Assembly (NCBI GenBank): GCA_046759145.1
Contig: JBHIBR010000017.1
Location: 1 to 12,959, forward strand
DNA from: JBHIBR01 sp046759145 [NCBI: Nitrospinota bacterium]
Lineage (GTDB): Bacteria; UBA8248
DNA: 12,959 bases
Reading direction: 5' to 3'
The notes below the pieces were generated by a model. The model worked only from the letters and a program-made list of their open reading frames with translations. It was not told the origin of the DNA and did no database searches. Below, piece by piece: positions 7,467 to 12,959 of the stretch (positions are counted from its first letter, which is position 1; each line of letters starts with the position of its first letter). The translations under genes and the position numbers were made by a program.

Positions 7467-7841
7467 ATGGCCACGAACCTCGCCCATCGGCCCACGGACC
7501 TAACCCTCGACAAGAGGGTGAGGGAGCTGCGGGTAGAGTGGGCGGATGGCCACCAGAGTGCATTCCCTTTCGAGTACCTGAGGAAACTGTGTCCCTGCGC
7601 CACCTGCCGCGAGGAGCGAGAGGCCGCCAGACAGAATCCGCTCCACCTCCTCCGCGTCGCCCCCACAGAGGGCCCGCTCGATGTGAGGCAGGCTTCGCAG
7701 GTGGGGCACTACGCCCTCCAGTTCGTCTGGAGCGACGGACATGGGACGGGGATCTACAGTTACGACTTCTTGCGGGCCATCTGCCCGTGCGAGGAATGTG
7801 AGCGGGCCCGCCGCGAGTCGGCGGAGGAAGGAGGGAGCTGA
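7467..7841 (+). CDS. DUF971 (gamma-butyrobetaine hydroxylase N-terminal-like) protein
   Basis: A 124-residue protein of the DUF971 family, a small domain found alone in many bacteria and at the N-terminus of gamma-butyrobetaine hydroxylase. Two half-similar blocks are visible: LRVEWADGHQSAFPFEYLRKLCPCATC (split: 21-30 and 31-47) and LQFVWSDGHGTGIYSYDFLRAICPCEEC (84-93 and 94-111). Each half ends in CPCxxC (C42, C44, C47 and C106, C108, C111), a likely metal or Fe-S site. Free-standing members often lie near Fe-S carrier genes, but their function is unsettled. ATG 7467 follows GGGAGGTTGAGAC. It sits 40 bases after the first selenoprotein and its TGA overlaps the ATG of the second (TGATG), so all three are likely cotranscribed. 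Confidence 0.87.
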   Translation: MATNLAHRPTDLTLDKRVRELRVEWADGHQSAFPFEYLRKLCPCATCREEREAARQNPLHLLRVAPTEGPLDVRQASQVGHYALQFVWSDGHGTGIYSYDFLRAICPCEECERARRESAEEGGS

Positions 7842-7999
7842 TGGAAACCCGTGTCAAGCGCCCCGAGGAGCAGGAGAGCGCCGGGCCAAAGCGCCCAGCG
7901 GTGTGCCATTTCTGACCCACGACCGCCCTGGTCCTTCTCGTGTGGAAGGCAGCCAAGTGGGTGGGGCGAGGGGTCGCGCGCCTGATTGGCGTCCGCTGA
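7841..7999 (+). CDS. Small putative selenoprotein, CxxU motif plus membrane-binding helix
   Basis: A 52-residue frame containing one in-frame UGA (7913-7915). It starts at an ATG overlapping the DUF971 stop (TGATG), with an ideal AAGGAGG (7828-7834) six bases upstream. Residues 1-20 are charged and proline-rich; 21-26 read V-C22-H-F-U25-P, a CxxU redox pair like the neighbour's. Residues 27-35 (TTALVLLVW) are hydrophobic, and 36-52 (KAAKWVGRGVARLIGVR) place K36, K39, R43 and R47 on one face of a helix, as expected for membrane association with the N-terminus in the cytoplasm. By hand count 42 of 51 sense codons end in G or C, and the bias is the same after the UGA, so the downstream half looks coding. 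I recognise no family. Without Sec insertion it would be a 24-residue peptide. Confidence 0.65.
7933..7949 (+). promoter_or_regulatory. Candidate bacterial SECIS element, small selenoprotein
   Basis: CCTTC (7933-7937) pairs with GAAGG (7945-7949); a T-G pair (7938/7944) closes the apical loop CGTGT (7939-7943), which has G as its second base. Below a two-base bulge the stem can extend by GGT (7930-7932) with GCC (7952-7954). The loop begins 23 nt after the UGA, within the known bacterial range. The alternative nearby hairpin GACC/GGTC is too close to the UGA. Confidence 0.6.
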
Positions 8000-8018
8000 G
8001 GCCACGAGGGGATTTCTA

Positions 8019-8043
8019 GTGCACCCCCGGCGGGGTGGAGCAC
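8019..8043 (+). terminator. Hairpin 20 bases after the selenoprotein operon
   Basis: GTGC (8019-8022) pairs with GCAC (8040-8043) and ACCCC (8023-8027) with GGGGT (8032-8036), with a bulged GGA and the loop CGGC. No T-run follows. It may limit transcription, but it overlaps the cupin remnant and could be chance. Confidence 0.25.
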
Positions 8044-8118
8044 GGGGGTAGGACCTTTGAGAAGCCCGCCCGCATCCTGGACATCTTCAGCCCGCCGCGA
8101 AAAGACTATATGGACTGA
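8020..8118 (+). pseudogene. C-terminal remnant of a cupin-fold protein
   Basis: A 32-codon frame between TAG (8017-8019) and TGA (8116-8118) reads [18 protein letters not shown] and then [14 protein letters not shown]. The ending (V/I)(L/I)D(I/V)FSPPR-(E/K)-D-Y is the usual last strand and tail of small cupin_2 proteins, and PGGVEHGG matches the proline/histidine turn before it. No start codon or remaining barrel is present upstream in any frame I checked, so this is probably the tail of a decayed or deleted gene. Its junction abuts the small selenoprotein, which hints that a deletion or rearrangement once occurred there. Confidence 0.5.
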
Positions 8119-8136
8119 GGCATCGCTCGATTCGAA

Positions 8137-8162
8137 CGGAACCTGCGCCTTGCAGAGTTCCG
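8137..8162 (+). terminator. Ten-base-pair hairpin between convergent genes
   Basis: CGGAACCTGC (8137-8146) pairs with GCAG (8152-8155) and GTTCCG (8157-8162), with one bulged A and the loop GCCTT. It lies in the convergent gap between the selenoprotein operon and the M16 peptidase, where a two-way terminator is expected, though no clear T-run follows on either strand. Confidence 0.45.
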
Positions 8163-8207
8163 GTGATGTATGAAGAAGGTAAGTGCAAGTAGCTGAAGTA
8201 TAGAGTT

Positions 8208-10823
8208 TTACTCTCGCTTCGGCCCCACCTCCGCCACCACCCTCTCCTCCCAGCGGAGGTAGCGCCTCGCCACCTCGGCGAGCTCCCTCTTCCCCACCGA
8301 GGCCACCTCCTTCGGGTAGAGCGCCTCCCTCTCGAAGCCCAGGGAGTAGCGCTCGTGGAAGGCGAGGTCGGCCGCGAGGGCGGCGTTCCGCTGGCGGTTC
8401 GCCAGGAAGGCTCCCAGGAGGAACTCCTTGGCCCGCTCGACCTCCTCGCCCGGCACCCTTCCCCTCCGGACCCGTTCCACCTCGCGCTCGACCACGCGGA
8501 TGGCCTCTTCTCTCCTCCCGGGGCTGATGGCCAGGTAGATGCCGAAGGGTCCGGGGTCCAGCCCCGGCTCGTAGAAGGCGCTCACGGCGTAGGCGAGGCC
8601 CCGGCGGTCCCTAAGTTCGAGGAATAGACTCCCCCCCTGGCTCGAGAGGAGCGTGCTCAAGACCTCGAGCGGGTAGCGGTCCCGCGCCTTCAGAGGAGCG
8701 CCCGGGAAGCCCAGCACCAGGTGGGTCTGGTTTCCGCCGTCCATCGAGAGGGAGGCCGTCCGCCCCCGCAGGGGGGGAAGGGGCCGCGGGCGGGGTGGCC
8801 GGTGGGGGTGCCCCCTCCAGTCGCCCAAGAGCCGGGCAATGGCCCGCTCGGCCGCACCCGGGTCCACCTCTCCTGCGACTGCCAGGGCCAGGTTGGCGGG
8901 AAGGCCGTGTCGGCGCCAGAAGGAGAGCGCCTCCCGCCGCCCCAGCCGGCGCAGGCTCTCCTGTGTGCCCAGGACGTTTCGGCCGTAAGGGTGAGGGCCG
9001 TAGAGGGTCTGGAGGAAGAGGTTGTAGGCGCACCGTCCGAGGTCCTCCTCCTCGCGCCGTAGGTCCGCCAACATGTCCCGCCGCACCTTGCCCACCTCCT
9101 GGGCGGAGAGAGAAGGGGCGCGGAGGAGGTCCGCCACGAGGGCCAGCCCTTCCTCCAGGTGCTGACTCAGGAACTCGGCGGCGAGCCCCCAGCTATTGCG
9201 GCCAGAGAAGGGCTCGAGGCTCCCCCCCAGGGCTTCCGCGCGGCGGGCCACTTCGTGGGCCCTCAGCCGCTCGCTGCCCCGCACCAGGAGCTCTGACACC
9301 AGGCGGCACACACCTCCCCAGGTTGGCGGCTCCGCCCGGCTCCCGCCCAGGTAGACCGCCCGGATGGCCACGGTGGGCGCCACCCCGTTCGGGCGGACGA
9401 GGGCCACGAGGCCATTCTGGAAACAGATCCGGCGGGTGCCGCAGCGCTCGCGCACCCGGCGGGCGGGCAGAGGCGGAAGGCGAAGGCCGAGGATGGCCCT
9501 CCGGAGCGCCTCCGGGGTGAGCCGGGCAGGGGCCTCCTCGGGGAGGAGGGCGGCTACGGTCAGGTTGGAGGGTCTGAGGTAGGCGCGGACCACCCGCCGC
9601 AAGTCCTGCGGTCCCACCGCCTGAACCCGGGCGAGGAAACCCTCCTCTCCGCCCCAGGCGCCCCCCATCGTCTCGAAGAAGGCGGCCATGTGGGCCCGAC
9701 TCTGGGCGGTCTCGCGCCGGAAGAGGAGGTCGCTCTCGATGGCGAGCTTCGCCCGGCCGAGTTCTTCCGAAGCGATCTCGCCGCGCTCGAGGCTCTCCCC
9801 CACCTCCCGGATGCCCCGCAGCGCGTCGGGCAGGGCGGGGGCATCCAGCGTGGCGCCCACCACAAAGAGGCCCGGGTCAGCCGTGTCGAGCGCCGAGGTG
9901 CCCACCCCGTGCACGAGCCCCCGCTCTTCCTTCAGCACCCGGTGAAGGCGCGCCGCGTCGCCGCCTCCCAGCAGGGAGGCGAGGACCCCGAGGGCGGGCG
10001 CGTCCGGGTGGGCGAAGGCCGGGATGTGGAAGGCGCAATCCAGGTGGACGAGCGCGGCGCGCCTCCGCCGGAGGGCCACCCGTAGGCGCCGCTGCGGTGG
10101 CTCAACCGGAGGCCGAAGGGAAGGCCCCGGAGGGGAAGGGGCCCGCCCCAACAGGCGCCGCACCTTGCGGAGGGTCTCCTTCGGATCCAGCGGTCCCGCC
10201 AGGGCCAGCACCATGTTCGCGGGGCGGTACCAGCGGCGGAAGAACCGGCGCACCCTCTCCGCCTCGAAGCCCCGCACCGTGCGGGGAAATCCCACGACCG
10301 GGCGCCGGTAGGGATGCCTGCGGTAGCAGGTGGCAAAGAGCAGGCTCTCGACCCGCAGGGCCGGGTCGTCATCCTGGCGGTGGATCTCTTCGAGGATCAC
10401 CTCCCGCTCCAGGGCGACCTCGGCCGGGTCGAACTTCGGATGGAGGACAGCGTCGGAGAGGAGGTCCAGGCCGAGCCCGACGTTTTCCGCCTTCACGGTG
10501 AGGTAGATGGAGGTGTAGTCCGGCGTGGTGAAGGCGTTGATGTCCCCGCCGGCCGATTCCGCCTCCCGGGCGAGCACCCCCACGCCCCGGCGGGGCGTGC
10601 CCTTGAAGAGCATGTGCTCGATGAAGTGGGAGAGGCCCGCTTCCTCGGGCCGCTCGCAGCGGCTGCCGACCCTCACCCAGAGGCTGAGGGCGGTGACAGG
10701 GGAGAGGCCGTCCGGGAGCAGGATGACCGTGAGGCCGTTGGAGAGGCGAACGCGCATTTGCTTCTTCCAGAAGGGAAATTCCAGAGGGAGTCCGCGAGCC
10801 TTCTCCCCACTCTCCGAGCCCAT
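8208..10823 (-). CDS. Double-length M16 zinc peptidase (pitrilysin/processing-protease family)
   Basis: An 871-residue cytoplasmic metalloprotease made of two fused M16 halves that should close into a clamshell. The first half has the inverted zinc motif HFIEH (H66, E69, H70) and the distal acidic ligands in ALEREVILEEIH (E139, E146). Its substrate-closing segment is GGGDAARLHRVLKEERGLVHGV near 286-307. The second half begins near 465 (RICFQNGLVALVRPNG). Where HxxEH is expected it reads C-R-L-V-S-E-L (506-512), so it is catalytically dead, but it keeps SLFLELRDRRGLAYAVSAF near 732-750, the Arg/Tyr segment that helps bind substrate. Many bacteria encode these halves as two adjacent genes; here they are one chain. 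ATG 10823 has no good ribosome site; ATG 10757 (M23), behind GGAAGAAG, is a credible alternative. Probably degrades peptides; no partner gene is adjacent. Confidence 0.92.
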   Translation of the reverse strand: MGSESGEKARGLPLEFPFWKKQMRVRLSNGLTVILLPDGLSPVTALSLWVRVGSRCERPEEAGLSHFIEHMLFKGTPRRGVGVLAREAESAGGDINAFTTPDYTSIYLTVKAENVGLGLDLLSDAVLHPKFDPAEVALEREVILEEIHRQDDDPALRVESLLFATCYRRHPYRRPVVGFPRTVRGFEAERVRRFFRRWYRPANMVLALAGPLDPKETLRKVRRLLGRAPSPPGPSLRPPVEPPQRRLRVALRRRRAALVHLDCAFHIPAFAHPDAPALGVLASLLGGGDAARLHRVLKEERGLVHGVGTSALDTADPGLFVVGATLDAPALPDALRGIREVGESLERGEIASEELGRAKLAIESDLLFRRETAQSRAHMAAFFETMGGAWGGEEGFLARVQAVGPQDLRRVVRAYLRPSNLTVAALLPEEAPARLTPEALRRAILGLRLPPLPARRVRERCGTRRICFQNGLVALVRPNGVAPTVAIRAVYLGGSRAEPPTWGGVCRLVSELLVRGSERLRAHEVARRAEALGGSLEPFSGRNSWGLAAEFLSQHLEEGLALVADLLRAPSLSAQEVGKVRRDMLADLRREEEDLGRCAYNLFLQTLYGPHPYGRNVLGTQESLRRLGRREALSFWRRHGLPANLALAVAGEVDPGAAERAIARLLGDWRGHPHRPPRPRPLPPLRGRTASLSMDGGNQTHLVLGFPGAPLKARDRYPLEVLSTLLSSQGGSLFLELRDRRGLAYAVSAFYEPGLDPGPFGIYLAISPGRREEAIRVVEREVERVRRGRVPGEEVERAKEFLLGAFLANRQRNAALAADLAFHERYSLGFEREALYPKEVASVGKRELAEVARRYLRWEERVVAEVGPKRE

Positions 10824-10912
10824 TATTGGGCCGGGACGGGGCCCGTCAAGGTTGGGCGAGGGCTCCGAAAGCCCCCTCCTCGAGCCCGCTTCCTCTGTCC
10901 CGAGGGGGGAGG

Positions 10913-10941
10913 TTGCCAGGGGGAGCCGGGCGATGTAGACA
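10913..10941 (+). promoter_or_regulatory. Weak candidate promoter for the ferredoxin gene
   Basis: TTGCCA (10913-10918, five of six to the -35 consensus), a 17-base spacer and TAGACA (10936-10941, three of six). It lies in the 179-base divergent gap between the peptidase and the ferredoxin. I see no other convincing signal in that gap. Confidence 0.2.
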
Positions 10942-11002
10942 CTGGGTTCGGCGCGAGCCCGGGCCTTGGGTGCGCGATGGGCCAGACCCGGGAGGAGGGA
11001 GG

Positions 11003-11335
11003 ATGGAGCACATCAAGTACTTTGTGTTCGTTTGCATCCAGCAGCGGCCCGCGGACCACCCCGAGGGTTGCTGTGCCCAGAAGGCTTCCATGGAGATCCT
11101 CCAGGCGTTCGTGGAGGAGGTGGGCGGCCGGCCCCTGTTCCAGAGCACGGGCGTGGCGGGCGCGACCTGCCTCATAGCCTGCCAGTTCGGGCCGACGGTG
11201 GTGGTCTATCCTGACGGGGTGTGGTACGCGGGCGTCAGGAAAGAGGACGTGAAGGAGATCGTGGAAGAGCACCTCGAGAAGGGGAGGCCCGTAGAGAGGC
11301 TCCGCTTAAAGCTCCCCGGCCCGCCGGAGGCCTGA
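11003..11335 (+). CDS. Thioredoxin-like [2Fe-2S] ferredoxin
   Basis: A 110-residue protein of the thioredoxin-fold [2Fe-2S] ferredoxin family (Shethna-type; related to NuoE C-terminal domains), a soluble one-electron carrier. Cluster ligands are C11, C23 or C24, C56 and C60: FVCIQQRPADHPEGCC gives the first pair and ATCLIAC the second. The block GPTVVVYPDGVWYAGVRKED near 63-82 is highly typical of the family, as is the closing IVEEHLEKGRPVERL. ATG 11003 follows GGAGGAGGGAGG; the frame is open further upstream to 10826, but that extension is proline/arginine-rich and lacks family similarity. The extra cysteine C23 beside C24 is unusual. The gene stands alone between the M16 peptidase and leuD, converging on leuD with a 19-base gap; its redox partner is unknown. 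Confidence 0.9.
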   Translation: MEHIKYFVFVCIQQRPADHPEGCCAQKASMEILQAFVEEVGGRPLFQSTGVAGATCLIACQFGPTVVVYPDGVWYAGVRKEDVKEIVEEHLEKGRPVERLRLKLPGPPEA

Positions 11336-11354
11336 AGCGGGCGCCCCCGCTCCC

Positions 11355-11855
11355 TCAGAAGACCTGGAAATCCCCGTGCTTCTTGAAATGCTCGACCAGC
11401 CCTCCGTCCGCCAGGATCCGGATCATCACGGGCGGAAGGGGGGCGACCGATAGCTCGCGGCCCTGGCTTTTGTTCAGGAGCTTTCCGGCCTCGAGGTCGA
11501 GCTCCAGTTCGTCGCCGGGGCGGATGCCTGAGGTGTCCGCCTCGACGGCCGGGAGGCCCGCGTTGATGGCGTTCCGGAAGAAGATGCGGGCGAACCCCCG
11601 GGCGATCACGCCTCCCACCTGAAGCTCCTTGAGCACCCGGGGGGCCCATTCCCGGGAGGAGCCGGAGCCGAAGTTCCGCCCCGCCACCACGAAGTCGCCC
11701 GGCCGCACCCTCTGGCTGAACCCGGGGTCGAGGTCCTCCATGGCGTGTTTGGCGAACTCTTTCGGGTTGAGGGCCTTGTCCCGGTGGCGGGCGGCGATGA
11801 TGTAGTCGGTGTTGACATCGTCGCCGAAGACGTGGGCGCGGCCGGCGATCTTCAC
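11355..11855 (-). CDS. leuD: 3-isopropylmalate dehydratase small subunit
   Basis: A 166-residue swivel domain of the aconitase superfamily. With LeuC it converts 2-isopropylmalate to 3-isopropylmalate in leucine synthesis. The conserved start GDDVNTDYIIAARH (11-24) and the substrate-binding loop NFGSGSSRE (61-69) are present, with GVIARGFARIFFRNAINAGLP following. Length matches the short archaeal/LeuD2 type rather than the roughly 200-residue Escherichia coli type. It starts at GTG 11855 behind GGAGG, 10 bases after the leuC stop. Homoaconitase and 2,3-dimethylmalate dehydratase small subunits look alike, so the substrate rests on context that lies outside the window. Confidence 0.85.
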   Translation of the reverse strand: MKIAGRAHVFGDDVNTDYIIAARHRDKALNPKEFAKHAMEDLDPGFSQRVRPGDFVVAGRNFGSGSSREWAPRVLKELQVGGVIARGFARIFFRNAINAGLPAVEADTSGIRPGDELELDLEAGKLLNKSQGRELSVAPLPPVMIRILADGGLVEHFKKHGDFQVF

Positions 11856-11865
11856 GGGCGCCTCC

Positions 11866-12959
11866 TCACAGGTAGCGGCGGGGGTCTGCGATGCGGCCCT
11901 CGAGGGCGCTCGCCGCGACGGTCGCGGGCGAGGCGAGGAAGATGGAAGCGTCGGGGTTTCCCATCCGCCCCCTGAAGTTCCGGTTGGAGGCCGAGATGAC
12001 GTTCTCGCCGTCGGCCGGGATGCCCCCCGTGATGCCGGGGCAGACGCCGCAGCCCGGAGGGTTCAGGAGCGCCCCCGCCTCGATGAGGGCGGGGATGGTG
12101 CCATCCCTCATCCCTTCCACCAGCGCCTCCCGGCTGGCCGGGTTCACAAGGAGGCGCACCCCCTCGTGCACCCGCCGGCCGCGGAGGATGGCCGCAGCCT
12201 CCCGCAGGTCCTCAAGGCGCCCGTTGGTGCAGGTGCCGATGAGGGCCTGCTGGATGGGCGTGCCCTCGGCCTCGGAGAGGGGGAAGACATTGTCCACCCG
12301 GTGGGGCTTGGCCACCTGGGGCTCGAGGCGCGACACATCCATCACCAAAACGTGCGAGTAGCGGGCGTCGGGGTCGGGGTCCACGGGCTCGAAACGGCGG
12401 TCGGTGCGCCGGGCGAACCACTCCCCCACCCTCGCATCGGCCTGCATGAGACCCACCTTGGCGCCCATCTCGATGGCCATGTTGGAGATGGTGAAGCGGG
12501 CCTGGACGCTGAGGGACTCGATGGCCTCGCCCGCGAACTCCGCCGACTTGTAAGTGAGGCCATCCGCCCCCATCTTCCCGATGAGGTAAAGGACGAGGTC
12601 CTTGCTGTACACCCCCTTGGGGAGGCGGCCCCTGAGCTCGAAGCGGACCGTCTCGGGCACCTTGAACCACATCTTGCCCGAGGCCATGGCCGCCGCCCAG
12701 TCGCTGCTGCCCACCCCTGTGGAGAAGACGTTCACCGCCCCGTTGGTGCAGGTGTGGCTGTCGGTCCCCACCACCAGGTCGCCCGGGCCGAAGCAGCCGT
12801 GCTCGATGAGGACGGGGTGGGAGATTCCCTCCCCCACCTCATACACCCGGATGCCCTGCTCGCGACAGAAATCGCGCACCATCTGCTGCATCCGGGCGTA
12901 GCTGGCGTTGTGGGCGGGGGCCATGTGGTCCATGACGAAGGCGCAGCGCGCGGGGTCGA
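11866..12959 (-). CDS. leuC: 3-isopropylmalate dehydratase large subunit (5' end off the right edge)
   Basis: The visible 363 residues are the catalytic part of an aconitase-family hydro-lyase with a [4Fe-4S] cluster; about 55 N-terminal residues lie beyond the window, judged from the usual length of near 420. The frame is open to base 12957 with no stop, and the first visible residues D-P-A-R-C-A-F-V-M-D-H-M fit the family's V-M-D-H segment. Visible motifs: GTDSHTCTNGAVNVFSTG, then IGTCTNGRLEDL (first cluster cysteine, codon 12232-12234) and CGVCPGITGG (CxxC cluster cysteines, codons near 12049 and 12040). The type is the short LeuC2/homoaconitase class that pairs with a separate short LeuD. 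It is followed after 10 bases by leuD, forming one operon. Confidence 0.88.
   Translation of the reverse strand, partial: DPARCAFVMDHMAPAHNASYARMQQMVRDFCREQGIRVYEVGEGISHPVLIEHGCFGPGDLVVGTDSHTCTNGAVNVFSTGVGSSDWAAAMASGKMWFKVPETVRFELRGRLPKGVYSKDLVLYLIGKMGADGLTYKSAEFAGEAIESLSVQARFTISNMAIEMGAKVGLMQADARVGEWFARRTDRRFEPVDPDPDARYSHVLVMDVSRLEPQVAKPHRVDNVFPLSEAEGTPIQQALIGTCTNGRLEDLREAAAILRGRRVHEGVRLLVNPASREALVEGMRDGTIPALIEAGALLNPPGCGVCPGITGGIPADGENVISASNRNFRGRMGNPDASIFLASPATVAASALEGRIADPRRYL

Noticed and set aside
6809-7915. UGA reassigned to another amino acid genome-wide
   Set aside because: Ten of the twelve visible genes end in TGA, so UGA is a working stop here.
6809-7915. Both UGA codons as sequencing errors or nonsense mutations (pseudogenes)
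   Set aside because: Two independent changes 1.1 kb apart would both have to hit the second residue of a CxxC motif, both followed by C and a well-placed hairpin; the rest of each frame is intact and codon bias persists. Not excluded without homologs.
8202-8214. AGAGT-TTT-ACTCT inverted repeat at the peptidase stop as a terminator
   Set aside because: Only five pairs with a three-base loop and no T-run; the 8137-8162 hairpin is a better candidate.
10826-11002. N-terminal extension of the ferredoxin gene
   Set aside because: The extension is proline/arginine-rich, unlike the family, and ATG 11003 has a strong ribosome site.

Overview
This 12,959-base window is very GC-rich chromosomal DNA from a bacterium with a strongly GC-biased third codon position. 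Twelve coding regions are visible, two of them cut by the window edges. I see no rRNA, tRNA, CRISPR array, insertion sequence or phage gene. UGA is the normal stop (10 of the 12 visible stops), yet two genes carry an in-frame UGA that is best read as selenocysteine. The host is therefore probably a selenocysteine-decoding, high-GC, uncultured-type lineage (for example Desulfobacterota, NC10, Rokubacteria or Tectomicrobia-like). That placement is inference; no marker gene fixes it.

Layout. 1-1786 (minus): an ATP-grasp ligase followed, with an 11-base overlap, by an unrecognised protein that runs off the left edge. 1787-2015: a divergent promoter region. 2016-5461 (plus): a peptide/nickel-class ABC importer operon in the order DppC-like permease, family 5 lipoprotein binding protein, DppB-like permease, with no ATPase gene. 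5647-6564 (plus): a cytoplasmic cobalamin-binding-like (BtuF/FepB fold) protein. 6767-7999 (plus): the selenoprotein cluster. 8000-8207: a cupin gene remnant and hairpins between convergent genes. 8208-10823 (minus): a double-length M16 zinc peptidase with an active first half and a degenerate second half. 11003-11335 (plus): a thioredoxin-like [2Fe-2S] ferredoxin. 11355-12959 (minus): leuD and the truncated leuC of isopropylmalate dehydratase.

The most interesting region is 6767-7999. Gene 1 is a DsbA/FrnE-like thioredoxin-fold protein whose active site reads C-Y-V-UGA-P. Gene 2 is a DUF971 protein with two CPCxxC clusters. Gene 3 is a 52-residue protein, coupled to gene 2 by a TGATG overlap, whose centre reads C-H-F-UGA-P and which ends in a hydrophobic then basic amphipathic helix. 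Both UGA codons sit at the second position of a CxxC-type redox pair, are followed by C, and have a hairpin downstream whose apical loop starts 20 or 23 nt after the UGA, in the range known for bacterial SECIS elements. A conventional gene caller would cut gene 1 at an internal GTG, losing its active site, and would miss gene 3. The three genes look like one operon and may form a redox or metal-handling module. The third gene belongs to no family I recognise.
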